The translations under genes and the position numbers were made by a program. Shown one piece after another: positions 1-7,811 of a stretch of DNA of 32,406 nt; the stretch's first letter is position 1, and each line of letters begins with the position of its first letter. The notes below the pieces were generated by a model that worked only from the letters and a program-made list of their open reading frames with translations, was not told the origin of the DNA and made no database searches. Source of the DNA: an uncultured Arenicella sp. (GTDB lineage Bacteria; Pseudomonadota; Gammaproteobacteria; Arenicellales; Arenicellaceae); assembly GCA_937989675.1 (NCBI GenBank), contig CALKRK010000147.1, forward strand, positions 1 through 32,406, in the 5' to 3' direction.

Positions 1-1
1 A

Positions 2-697
2 GCCATTGAAAACGTCGATAAGACAGCTGATTCTCGTTTTGAACTTGTTCAGGAAGGTGGCCAGTTATTCATGGTTGATATGCGAGAGTATCCAAGCGAT
101 TTTTCAGCACTAACAGAGGAGGCGTTTGTTCGCTTAACCTGCGGGCCCCGCCGTTTTTTGCCTGAGCCACATGTGCTATCAGTTTATTTTACTCACCCTA
201 CTCCCGATTACCACGAGGAATACAAACGTATTTTCAAATGCCCCGTTCACTTCAACGCCCGTTGGAACGCAATGGAAATTCACCCAGACACACCTAACTG
301 GAAGGTTGCACAAAACCCAAGTTATGTCTTTGGTGTTTTAACACAGCGAGCGAACGACTTGTTGGCGGAATTGGACGCTAGCAAAACATTTCGCGGTGAA
401 ATTGAAACGCTACTGCTATCGATTATTCACCAAGGTAATGTTAGCTCCGACGCCGTTGCTGAACGACTGAATATCAGCCGTCAAACATTATTTAGAAAAC
501 TAAAATTAGAAGGCACAACGTTTGCGTTAGTACTTGATGAATTACGTGAGCGCCTTGCTAAAGAGTATTTAGATGGACGAAAAACATCGGTAAACGATAC
601 CGCTTACTTAGTTGGTTTCTCAGACCCGTCTTCCTTCTCGCGCGCATTTAAACGTTGGACAGGTCAGTCACCCGGGAACTACAGCCATGGGCGCTAG
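2..697 (+). CDS. AraC-family transcriptional regulator, 5' truncated by window edge
   Basis: The reading frame is open from base 2, so the gene begins before the window; the ATG at 71 is internal. About 231 residues are visible, ending in TAG at 695-697. The C-terminal part is a double helix-turn-helix of the AraC type: a first helix pair around NISRQTLFRKLK, then the signature stretch with AYLVGFSDPSSFSRAFKRWTG. The upstream part resembles the ligand-binding half of AraC proteins of the PF12625 (OruR/ArgR-like) type. It should be a DNA-binding activator of a nearby metabolic gene. It faces the HD-domain gene convergently with a 29-bp gap. The ligand cannot be read from the sequence. Confidence 0.88.
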   Translation, partial: AIENVDKTADSRFELVQEGGQLFMVDMREYPSDFSALTEEAFVRLTCGPRRFLPEPHVLSVYFTHPTPDYHEEYKRIFKCPVHFNARWNAMEIHPDTPNWKVAQNPSYVFGVLTQRANDLLAELDASKTFRGEIETLLLSIIHQGNVSSDAVAERLNISRQTLFRKLKLEGTTFALVLDELRERLAKEYLDGRKTSVNDTAYLVGFSDPSSFSRAFKRWTGQSPGNYSHGR

Positions 698-726
698 TGC
701 CTATATCTAGCAAAGAAAGTTACGCC

Positions 727-1449
727 TTACTCATCGAATAAATTCGTCTCTTTAATCTTCTTGAGAAACCCTAACTTCACAAGCCCAGCAATATGACAAT
801 CTGGTTTTCGAGCAACCTGCTCTTCAAGCAGCTCTGGAAACTTTTGTTTGAAGTGCAATCTAGGGTATTGCTCAACAATTTGTTGAATGGTTTTCGCGTG
901 AATTTCATCACCCCAAAGACCAGCCACGTCAACACCTGCACCAAAATGCAATAATGCTAGTTCCGGCCCTCGTTTGTGAGCAATGCCAACGGCAGAATGC
1001 AAGGCAATAGCTTCTTGAACAATCTCAGCACGCGCCTCGGATACCTGGTGCTCTAAGCAAAATTGATGGGCAACCTTAGCGCCTTGCAATTCAAACGAAT
1101 CAGGTCCGTCGTGAGCCTCACAAAGCCCGATATCGTGCATCACGGCGCTGATAAAAAAGGCTTCCAGATCATGTTCAATTTGCCCGCGTTCGGCGATCGC
1201 TTTACCAAAGGCATGGCTCCTTAAGCAATGATTTAACACGAAGCCTGGAGCAAACTCAGCAACGAAGTCTAACGCTTTCTTGCAAAGCGTAGAATCAGGC
1301 ATTTGGTATTTTTCCTTAGCAACGTATTGCACTTCATCTCGTGTAAGAAAGCGTCGTGCTTTACGCTTTATAGCCGCTATATCGCCTCTGATGAATCTTG
1401 TTAAGAGTACAGCACTGTTCGGTTTTGCTAACGATTTAACTATTGTCAT
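727..1449 (-). CDS. HD-domain metal-dependent hydrolase
   Basis: A 240-residue protein with the HD metal-site pattern: His74 (NHCLRSHAFG), His105-Asp106 (VMHDIGL), His151 (ALHSAVGIA) and Asp174 (GVDVAG). The order and spacing resemble the HD subfamily that includes cyanamide-hydratase-like proteins, but the substrate cannot be assigned. There is no signal peptide, so it should be cytoplasmic. The ATG at 1449 is used because the similarity-bearing part extends well upstream of any later Met. It lies 76 bp downstream of the DUF6010-type gene on the same strand and may be co-transcribed with it. A nucleotide phosphohydrolase is an alternative role. Confidence 0.85.
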   Translation of the reverse strand: MTIVKSLAKPNSAVLLTRFIRGDIAAIKRKARRFLTRDEVQYVAKEKYQMPDSTLCKKALDFVAEFAPGFVLNHCLRSHAFGKAIAERGQIEHDLEAFFISAVMHDIGLCEAHDGPDSFELQGAKVAHQFCLEHQVSEARAEIVQEAIALHSAVGIAHKRGPELALLHFGAGVDVAGLWGDEIHAKTIQQIVEQYPRLHFKQKFPELLEEQVARKPDCHIAGLVKLGFLKKIKETNLFDE

Positions 1450-1525
1450 TGGGTATCTTCTATTTAAATTAAAGTGGTTGTCTCCATACTTCGAGAGTCA
1501 GGAGTTCAGTAAACCAATGTGCCAG

Positions 1526-1951
1526 CTAGGTAGCAGCCAGGGCTTTTCTTCTAAATACAGTTGGCGCGCCAAACCAAAACCAAGCCGCAAGAACTAAATC
1601 ACAAACGGCGCACCCCCAAGATGAATTTGGCGAAAATTCGATAATAGGATTGCCCCAATAGTGATGCATAAGGTCCCAGCAGGTGTGCATGAACCAAGCG
1701 AGTGCGATATAGCGATAATTATTTAGGCCTTTGTAGGCGATAAAGCTTGCCACGGTGGTGTAGACAAATTCCCATGGACCAAAACCTCCGTAAGACATAT
1801 AAACCGCACCGGCACCGGCAACAAAAATAGCGTTAAAGCGTTGCCTAGCGGGTTCTGAAACCAGCGACATTAAAAAAATAAACACTATGGCAGGTATAAA
1901 CGGCCCAAAATAATCGGCGGTACTTAAGCCGCTTGTAAGAGTCTCTATCAT
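1526..1951 (-). CDS. DUF6010-type small integral membrane protein
   Basis: A polytopic membrane protein of 141 residues from the ATG at 1951. A TTG at 1978 would add nine residues, but the ATG has a purine-rich GAGAGAG sequence five bases upstream and is preferred. Four hydrophobic segments are visible, with a polar motif HTCWDLMHH in the second half and a WGCAVCD segment before the last one. This His/Trp/Asp/His/His pattern fits the DUF6010 family, whose function is unknown. It is divergent from the GlxA-like regulator with about 70 bp between start codons, so the regulator could control it, which is inference. Confidence 0.75.
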   Translation of the reverse strand: MIETLTSGLSTADYFGPFIPAIVFIFLMSLVSEPARQRFNAIFVAGAGAVYMSYGGFGPWEFVYTTVASFIAYKGLNNYRYIALAWFMHTCWDLMHHYWGNPIIEFSPNSSWGCAVCDLVLAAWFWFGAPTVFRRKALAAT

Positions 1952-2024
1952 CAGTTCTCTCTCATGTATTTGTTGCAATAAAAATTAGATTAATTTCAAC
2001 GGCAGCCTGTTACCATAGGCAGAT

Positions 2025-3014
2025 ATGACTACTAACAAAGAAATAATGCCAAATGAATTAGAACCTCATACCGTTGCAATATTGGTGTTTGATGATGTCG
2101 TAATGGCCGACGCCACAATTGCAGCTGAAGCATTTGCTAGGGTCCGCTTGAGATGCGGAACGTCGCCCTATCGAGTAAAAATCTGCGCAGCACATAAAAC
2201 AATCAGCACTCAGTTTTTCGATTTAGAGGTACCGCATACGTTTGCATCACTGCGCAGTGCCAGTACGATTATTGTCCCAGGCCTAACAACACTGGATACG
2301 CAACCGTGCCCAAAACTACTCAATGCGCTGCGCGGCGCGAAGCATCGAGGTGCGAGAATTGCATCAATTTGCACAGGCGCGTTTATATTAGCAGCCACTG
2401 GTTTGCTAGATGGATTGCGCGCGACCACTCATTGGTCTGTAGCTTCAAAGTTAGCCGAGGATTACCCGGCCTTAGATGTTGATGAAGACGTGCTATATGT
2501 GGATAACGGCAAATTGCTAACGTCGGCTGGCGCGATCTCCGGCATGGACTTGTGCTTGCATATTATACGCAAAGATTTCGGAGCCACTGTGGCAGCCAAT
2601 ACCGCACGCATGTGCGTTATGGCTCCTGAGCGGTCTGGTGGGCAGCGGCAATTTATTAGGCGTGAAATGCCTAAAGCAAACAATGCGTCGCTACAGCCTC
2701 TATTGGAATGGGTTGAAAAAAATCTACGTAATGACCTATCCATCAACGAATTGTCGACCAAGGCTTTTGTTAGCCCCAGAACTTTACATCGACGCTTTAT
2801 GGAACAAATAGGCATTCCGCCAGCTACGTGGGTTCTTCAATGTCGTGTCAGATACGCACAAACGTTGCTAGAGTCCACCAAGCTCTCAATCGATCAGATC
2901 GCTGAAGATGTTGGTTTCGGCTCCTCTGCAAATTTCCGAGACCAGTTTGGTCGCCAGATTGGCATTAACCCCAGCACATATCGCCGCTCATTTGCTAACG
3001 CCAGCATCACGTAG
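2025..3014 (+). CDS. GlxA-family transcriptional regulator (DJ-1/PfpI domain plus AraC HTH)
   Basis: A 329-residue two-domain regulator. Residues 14-190 form a DJ-1/PfpI-type domain with the nucleophile-elbow Cys116 (SICTGAFILA) and the following ATTHW motif. Residues 222-325 form an AraC double helix-turn-helix with DQIAEDVGFGSSANFRDQFGRQIG. GlxA-type proteins sense a small metabolite and activate or repress adjacent genes. The start at 2025 is the first ATG; an ATG at 2046 (MPNELEPHT) is also possible and would not touch the domain. The gene is divergent from the DUF6010-type gene and ends in a stem-loop overlapping the stop codon. Confidence 0.88.
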   Translation: MTTNKEIMPNELEPHTVAILVFDDVVMADATIAAEAFARVRLRCGTSPYRVKICAAHKTISTQFFDLEVPHTFASLRSASTIIVPGLTTLDTQPCPKLLNALRGAKHRGARIASICTGAFILAATGLLDGLRATTHWSVASKLAEDYPALDVDEDVLYVDNGKLLTSAGAISGMDLCLHIIRKDFGATVAANTARMCVMAPERSGGQRQFIRREMPKANNASLQPLLEWVEKNLRNDLSINELSTKAFVSPRTLHRRFMEQIGIPPATWVLQCRVRYAQTLLESTKLSIDQIAEDVGFGSSANFRDQFGRQIGINPSTYRRSFANASIT

Positions 3015-3020
3015 CTGGCG
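2999..3020 (+). terminator. Stem-loop at the end of the GlxA-like gene
   Basis: A perfect 7-bp stem, CGCCAGC paired with GCTGGCG, encloses an 8-base loop that contains the stop codon. It is followed by an AT-rich stretch (CTATTTATATT) rather than a clean T run. It fits a modest intrinsic terminator between the convergent GlxA-like and M48 genes. Confidence 0.4.
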
Positions 3021-3077
3021 CTATTTATATTGCCAAAAATTAAAATCCTTTAGACAAATATCCTATAGATTTTAAAA

Positions 3078-3899
3078 CTACTCTTGCTGTGAGCTAGCTT
3101 GTTTAAACAGTGGTTCGGCATACACGTAATCCTTTTTCAAGCGTTGCTGGCGGTTACCGTGCGATGGGTGTGAGCTGAGAAAGCTTATACCTGCCCCAGC
3201 TCCGAGAACTTCATCAGCTTTACCCCAAACCGTTATTGCATTTTGGGGGTCGTACCCCGACTTCGCCATTAACAGCATACCGATGTGGTCAGCTTCGTGC
3301 TCCATAGCCCGCCCGTAGGATAGCACCACGCCAGTACCTACGGCGGACACACCACTGCCAGCTAACTCAGCGGCATCCATATTGCCCTCAGTAGCAACAA
3401 GTACGGCGATTTGGGCCAAGCCACCTAATATGCCTACGGCCCCGCCCCGCTTTTGCATGGTTCGGTCACTATTATGCCCACCGAGAATATGCGCGACCTC
3501 ATGCGAAAGCACCACAGCAAGCTCTTCATCTTTTGGAAGGCGGCGTAACAATTCATTGTAAACAACAATGGTATTACCACCCATGGCAAACGCATTAACT
3601 TGATCACCCGCTTCCGCGGTGTAAACATCTAACTCTTGTTCAACTCCAGCGTTAGCCGATAGACGATCAATAATATTCTTAACTCGATCATAATCTTCGC
3701 CTGTTTGCGAAAGCTCCACATCCTGCTCAGCCATCATGGTAGCGAGCCTAGATTTATTAGCACTGGCTGTAGAAGCATCTATCGGTTGGTAAGCGGGAAT
3801 CGTCCCGGCCTGAAAGTTTTTAGTGGTGGTTGTGCAAGCAGGGAGAGTGGCTCCAAGTAACAGTAATAAAAATAGCTTTCGCAAGTTTATTAAAATCAT
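3078..3899 (-). CDS. M48-family zinc metalloprotease, outer-membrane lipoprotein
   Basis: The protein has the zincin motif HEVAHILGGH, with the two zinc histidines and catalytic Glu, and the downstream EHEADHIG segment supplying the third ligand. This places it in the M48 family with Oma1/LoiP/YggG-like periplasmic quality-control proteases. The N-terminus is a lipoprotein signal: basic NLRK, a Leu-rich core and lipobox LPAC, with Cys22 from the ATG at 3899. That ATG is preferred because it gives a normal signal peptide; in-frame ATGs at 3920 and 3932 would add 7-11 residues before it. The sequence carries the usual EELAVVLSHE context. It is expected at the periplasmic face of the envelope, degrading misfolded proteins. 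Confidence 0.88.
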   Translation of the reverse strand: MILINLRKLFLLLLLGATLPACTTTTKNFQAGTIPAYQPIDASTASANKSRLATMMAEQDVELSQTGEDYDRVKNIIDRLSANAGVEQELDVYTAEAGDQVNAFAMGGNTIVVYNELLRRLPKDEELAVVLSHEVAHILGGHNSDRTMQKRGGAVGILGGLAQIAVLVATEGNMDAAELAGSGVSAVGTGVVLSYGRAMEHEADHIGMLLMAKSGYDPQNAITVWGKADEVLGAGAGISFLSSHPSHGNRQQRLKKDYVYAEPLFKQASSQQE

Positions 3900-3987
3900 A
3901 TAAACGTCTCTGTTGGTCATTAGTAATTGCATGAGCTGTCACTTACTACAAGATTGTATAACTGCAAGCCACTCATGATAGGGTTAT

Positions 3988-4002
3988 CAGGATTATATCC
4001 TG
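3988..4002 (-). promoter_or_regulatory. Palindromic -10 region and candidate operator upstream of the M48 gene
   Basis: CAGGATTATATCCTG is a perfect 6-3-6 inverted repeat. On the minus strand it contains the consensus -10 hexamer TATAAT (3992-3997). A TTGCAA hexamer lies at 4017-4022, 19 bp upstream, a long spacer for a -35 box. The placement, 53-95 bp upstream of the possible M48 starts, fits a promoter whose -10 box is covered by an operator. No regulator can be named. Confidence 0.4.
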
Positions 4003-4051
4003 CTTTGTCGCGTTGCTTGCAAACTTACTTTAACCAAAACCTTTAAACAGG

Positions 4052-4384
4052 CCTCACGTAAACTCTATCCAGATCAATTACAATTAGACCTTTGTCCAAT
4101 TGCAATTGTGGCAAATCCAATCAGAATAGATCGGCAGCTAAGTAAATGTTAAACAACTGCGCGAAATCGCCCGTCGTCACTCCAAACCTTGATAAAGACA
4201 GGCGAGTTGTTCGAACAGGAAAATTTGGTGATGCGTTTACCCGCATAACGATAGGCATAGTTAAAGACTCAATCAATCAGCTTGGTACTTTGGGCCACAA
4301 ATATGCTTAATGCTTGAAAAGCTCTCTTTTTGAACTAGCCCAGTCAAACATCTAATTAACTGCACTGAAAAACCTCACGTAAAC
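4052..4384. repeat. 12-bp direct repeat CCTCACGTAAAC flanking the regulator's leader
   Basis: Identical copies occur at 4052-4063 and 4373-4384, 321 bp apart, both in the non-coding gap. The second copy lies 34 bp before the start codon of the sigma-54 activator. They could be binding sites for one regulator, or the traces of an excised or inserted element; the sequence does not decide. Confidence 0.45.
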
Positions 4385-4417
4385 AACAAGTAGTTCAACG
4401 CGGCCCTCGGGGGGAAT

Positions 4418-5785
4418 ATGTTGGATTTGATTAACACAGTGATTGTGGCCAGCCGTGACAAAAGTGTCGACACAACACACGTATTATCGATTTTAAAAAA
4501 AATGGGGGCCTCTCCTAAGCAGGTAGCCTATCCAGAGCTGAGCGATTATTGTGATGAACCAATTATCTATTGCAGCCATTCTGAAGATGATCAGCAAACA
4601 GACGCTCTCACCACACCTTATATTCATTGGCAGTCAAACCAACCATCAAAGGGAATATTTTTCGATACATTCGATACAACAGAACAAGACGAAAGCTCAT
4701 CAACTGGAATCACCTTACCACTCGTTGATAGTTTGTATGCTTTATTTCAATCTCATGTTAGGCAGCATGGCCTTCTCTCTCCAGACGTCAAACGCCTTTG
4801 GCACAACGCCATTATCGGTAATTCAATTGAGTTTCAAAGCACTATTGATCTGGCTTCTAGAATTGCGCAAATTGATTGCGACGTTTTAATTCAAGGGGAA
4901 ACAGGAACCGGCAAAGAAGTCATTGCGCGCTTAATACATTACCAAAGCGAGCGCGAAGAATACCCATTCGTGCCAATCAACTGCGGTGCATTTAGCGACG
5001 AGCTCTTACTGAGCGAATTGTTCGGTCATACCAAAGGCGCCTTTACTGGTGCCACCGCCGACCGAGTGGGCCTGATCGAGCAAGCCGAAAATGGCACCTT
5101 ATTTCTCGACGAAATCGACAGCCTATCAGGCAAAGCACAAGTCGCACTGCTGCGCTATCTACAAGATCGAGAGGTTCGCCCACAAGGCAGTAACACTTTA
5201 AAAGTTTGTGATACACGCGTTGTCGCCGCGAGCAATAAGTGCCTAAAAAAACTGGTTAGCGAAGGCAAGTTCCGTGAGGATTTATTGTTTAGATTAGATG
5301 TACTGCATATCGACTTACCACCCCTACGCGAGCGCGGCAATGACATCCACCTACTAACGCAATACTTTATGCGCAAAATTGCTAAGCAATACAATAGTCA
5401 ACCCAAAGCATTCTCACCAAATATGATAAAGACTATGGGTGCTTATGAGTGGCCCGGCAACATACGACAGCTACAAAACATTGTGACACGTTTATTTTTA
5501 CTATCGGACGACTTCGTGATTCGTGTCGCAGGCGCATCAAAACTTGCTGGAGTGGATTGGGGGAAATACCTCACACCGTCGGACACACGAGCACTTGAAT
5601 CAGGCATGCAGAAAGAAAAACGGCGAGTCGTGGAAGCATTTGAGTTGTCTTATTTACGAGAAGTGCTCTCAGCTACGCGAGGCAACGTATCTAAAGCTGC
5701 CAAGATCTCGAAAAAGGAGCGCCGTTCGTTTATTCGCCTGATGCAAAAGTACCAACTTAATCGAGAAGACTTTGTTACACATTGA
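4418..5785 (+). CDS. Sigma-54-dependent enhancer-binding protein, probable T6SS activator
   Basis: A 455-residue AAA+ activator of sigma-54 RNA polymerase. Residues 135-370 hold all the working parts: Walker A GETGTGKE (160-167), the GAFTGA sigma-54 contact loop (207-212), Walker B TLFLDEID (227-234), arginine-finger region FREDLLFR (285-292) and EWPGNIR (344-350). The C-terminus (410-450) is a Fis-type helix-turn-helix (RGNVSKAAKISKKERRSFIR). The N-terminal 130 residues are not a typical phosphorylatable receiver or a recognisable GAF domain and look FleQ-like or degenerate. VasH-type proteins of this class switch on T6SS genes, especially hcp/vgrG units. Position beside a T6SS operon suggests that role here; the link is inferred. 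The ATG at 4418 has a strong GGGGGGAAT ribosome site. Confidence 0.9.
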   Translation: MLDLINTVIVASRDKSVDTTHVLSILKKMGASPKQVAYPELSDYCDEPIIYCSHSEDDQQTDALTTPYIHWQSNQPSKGIFFDTFDTTEQDESSSTGITLPLVDSLYALFQSHVRQHGLLSPDVKRLWHNAIIGNSIEFQSTIDLASRIAQIDCDVLIQGETGTGKEVIARLIHYQSEREEYPFVPINCGAFSDELLLSELFGHTKGAFTGATADRVGLIEQAENGTLFLDEIDSLSGKAQVALLRYLQDREVRPQGSNTLKVCDTRVVAASNKCLKKLVSEGKFREDLLFRLDVLHIDLPPLRERGNDIHLLTQYFMRKIAKQYNSQPKAFSPNMIKTMGAYEWPGNIRQLQNIVTRLFLLSDDFVIRVAGASKLAGVDWGKYLTPSDTRALESGMQKEKRRVVEAFELSYLREVLSATRGNVSKAAKISKKERRSFIRLMQKYQLNREDFVTH

Positions 5786-5810
5786 CGTATTCCCTTCTGC
5801 AACTTCAAAA

Positions 5811-7184
5811 TCAGAATTCAATCCCAACACCAACGCGTAGCAACGGTGTTTTTACATCTGATAGACCCGATGCAACCCCGCTGTAAACATAGCCGTTGAT
5901 TTTCGATAACCGCTTCGATACAGATAAGCCAACGGCATTTTGCCCCTCATAGTGGCCGTAACCTACATTAATAATGGTTTTACCTGGATCACTTGGTATG
6001 GCCGTAACTAAGGAAGCCGTTGACGCTATACCCGCATAAGTTTTTTGCTCCAGCACACTAAACTGAGAACCAAGATCATCAAACTGCGACGACAGATCCG
6101 CCACGTTGACATCACCTACCTGACCTTGCAAGGTACCTACCTGATCTTCCACCACCGTCAATGAATCTTTCACATCGTCAAGGTCTGAGCTGAGGTCTTT
6201 AACGTCGTCACTCAAGTCGTCAAGATCATCACTCACATCTCCGATGCTGTCCTCCAAGTCATCAGAAGTGCTGCTGGACACAACTTCTGTTTCTTCAGCA
6301 AACGCAATCTTGGTTTGCTGCTTCGCCTTAAAGTTTTGTGGTGCGAGTAAGCTTGATTTAGATTTCGAGCCTGTTCTAACCACAAGCTTGCTACTGGGCG
6401 TTGTGCGTAACACAGATGCTGACTTCGACCTAAATTGCGGCACGGTATTCATCGCAAGAGCGGGCTTTGGCAAGCTATTCGACAATCGAGAATAGGCTCT
6501 AGGTTGACTTACTGCGGCGCCATAAAAATCGCTGGTATTTGCCAGCCGTGGTGAGCTCGCAACAGCTCTCTGATAACGATCCAATGTCAATCTAGGTGAC
6601 ACTGTGTTTATATCGCTACGCTCCTCCCATCTGTTAACAGCTACCTTCGCGCGCATGCTGGAAGGCTCGTAAGTCGCTTCTTCGATAGCTTTATAAGATT
6701 TCGATTCTAGAGTCCTTTTCGAGGCACTTTCAACCATCGTCAGCGACGGCTGAAAGTCTTGACTTACCCCAATGTTTGGCGCAACTACCAAGCTGGGCTC
6801 TAACACCGATTTGGGCTGGATAACAACAGCCGCTGCTTTCGACGCATGGCTTTGCCGCTGCTCTAACATTGGTATTACTCTTAGGTCACCCGCAGACACT
6901 ATTTGCCCGGTGGCGTCCATCAGGCGAGTGTAACTCACTTCATTTATCGCCTTTGTGCGCCAATTCGGCGTGACGAGTGTTACTGGGTTACCACGCTCGG
7001 TAAAAAGCACCGCGCCGGATGTACCGGTGATCTGCAATGGCTCTTTCAGCGATCGGTACGACTCCTTAAGTGAGGTATCGCTCTGCTCACAATTCAAACA
7101 AGCCGACGACGAGCCGAATGGCATAACCATCCCAATCGCAATAAGGCCAACAACGAACAAACTCAAAATTATTAAAAATCGCAT
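5811..7184 (-). CDS. Short YadA-anchor (trimeric autotransporter-like) surface protein
   Basis: A 457-residue secreted protein. Residues 1-28 are an export signal (hydrophobic LIILSLFVVGLIAIGMVM followed by small residues). Residues 35-120 form a globular segment with FTERGNPVTLVTP; residues 120-300 are Ser/Lys/Arg-rich linker; residues 305-380 are an Asp/Leu heptad coiled coil (DDLEDSIGDVSDDLDDLSDD). The last 75 residues match a YadA-like beta-barrel anchor (YAGIASTASL through the final GVGIEF), ending in Phe as many BAM substrates do. YadA-like proteins form trimers that place a stalk on the outer membrane. No canonical head repeats are seen, so ligand binding is unclear. It is convergent with the sigma-54 activator, 25 bp apart, and divergent from the SPOR gene. 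Confidence 0.8.
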   Translation of the reverse strand: MRFLIILSLFVVGLIAIGMVMPFGSSSACLNCEQSDTSLKESYRSLKEPLQITGTSGAVLFTERGNPVTLVTPNWRTKAINEVSYTRLMDATGQIVSAGDLRVIPMLEQRQSHASKAAAVVIQPKSVLEPSLVVAPNIGVSQDFQPSLTMVESASKRTLESKSYKAIEEATYEPSSMRAKVAVNRWEERSDINTVSPRLTLDRYQRAVASSPRLANTSDFYGAAVSQPRAYSRLSNSLPKPALAMNTVPQFRSKSASVLRTTPSSKLVVRTGSKSKSSLLAPQNFKAKQQTKIAFAEETEVVSSSTSDDLEDSIGDVSDDLDDLSDDVKDLSSDLDDVKDSLTVVEDQVGTLQGQVGDVNVADLSSQFDDLGSQFSVLEQKTYAGIASTASLVTAIPSDPGKTIINVGYGHYEGQNAVGLSVSKRLSKINGYVYSGVASGLSDVKTPLLRVGVGIEF

Positions 7185-7218
7185 TTCTAAATCCCCATTT
7201 CAAATACATTCCAAAATC

Positions 7219-7314
7219 ATGAAAACCCAGTTACCATGGTTGCTCGTGATCTCGGCTTCGTTAATTTCGAATGCCTGCCGAACACTGATACGGCTATCTT
7301 CATTAACCACGTAA
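7219..7314 (+). CDS. Possible 31-residue lipoprotein-like small ORF ahead of the SPOR gene
   Basis: This ORF reads MKTQLPWLLVISASLISNAC and then 11 more residues before TAA. Basic start, hydrophobic core and an ISNAC lipobox resemble a bacterial lipoprotein signal with an entericidin-like tiny mature peptide. No good Shine-Dalgarno is visible upstream. Its stop lies 16 bp before the ATG of the SPOR protein, and the next gene's AGGTAA ribosome site follows the stop directly, so translational coupling is possible. Chance cannot be excluded. Confidence 0.25.
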   Translation: MKTQLPWLLVISASLISNACRTLIRLSSLTT

Positions 7315-7330
7315 GCAGGTAACTGGATAC

Positions 7331-7801
7331 ATGCGCAAAACGCTTATCATCGTCATTGGCACTATTGTTCTGCTCGCAGGCCTGCTTGGTTACATCATCG
7401 GCACTGAGCCCATCGGTAAGTCGGCCACCGACGAGGAGAACAGCACTTCTGCGGAACAGTCCATCGATAGCAGTGCCGCTGGCAGCCAAGCTAAAGATCT
7501 GCCTAGCTACAATTCTTTGTTGATTACACCGAGCACTAGCCCCTTGCCTCTGAGCCTGCAAGCGGGGGTTTACTACAACACCGTTGCAGCAAACGCGGCG
7601 CTTGAGAAGGTCAAAGAACTCGGTTACAAAAAAGTATCGGTTGCCCAGTTTAGTGATCAAAACAAACAAACGCTTAATGTCGTACTTCTTGGCCCATTTA
7701 ATAACGAAGCCGAACTGCAACTGGCGCAGTATGAATTGAGCACAGCGAACATCACGACACAACGAATAATCACCCCAAAACCTGCCAAAGCCAGCAGCTG
7801 A
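7331..7801 (+). CDS. Membrane-anchored SPOR-domain-like protein
   Basis: A 156-residue protein with one N-terminal transmembrane helix (residues 4-24, LIIVIGTIVLLAGLLGYIIG), a Ser/Ala-rich periplasmic linker (25-75) and a C-terminal SPOR-like fold (78-148). The fold shows LQAGVYYNTVAANAALEKVK, VVLLGPFNNEAEL and a final TQRIITPK, matching the beta-alpha-beta repeats of SPOR domains. SPOR domains bind denuded peptidoglycan, often at division sites. The topology is that of a type II inner-membrane protein. The ATG at 7331 follows an AGGTAA ribosome site. It ends before a GC-rich stem-loop at 7931-7948 and is convergent with the T6SS operon tail. Confidence 0.8.
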   Translation: MRKTLIIVIGTIVLLAGLLGYIIGTEPIGKSATDEENSTSAEQSIDSSAAGSQAKDLPSYNSLLITPSTSPLPLSLQAGVYYNTVAANAALEKVKELGYKKVSVAQFSDQNKQTLNVVLLGPFNNEAELQLAQYELSTANITTQRIITPKPAKASS

Positions 7802-7811
7802 GTTTTTGCCA

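Larger units (their letters stand above)
3933..4417. other. Non-coding gap between the M48 gene and the sigma-54 activator
   Basis: No convincing gene is seen in these 485 bp. The gap holds the M48 promoter/operator candidate at 3988-4002, a perfect 12-bp palindrome CAATTGCAATTG at 4097-4108, and a direct repeat CCTCACGTAAAC at 4052-4063 and 4373-4384. A weak sigma-54-like GG-N10-GC element lies at 4293-4306. The Shine-Dalgarno of the next gene, GGGGGGAAT, abuts its ATG. Confidence 0.5.
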
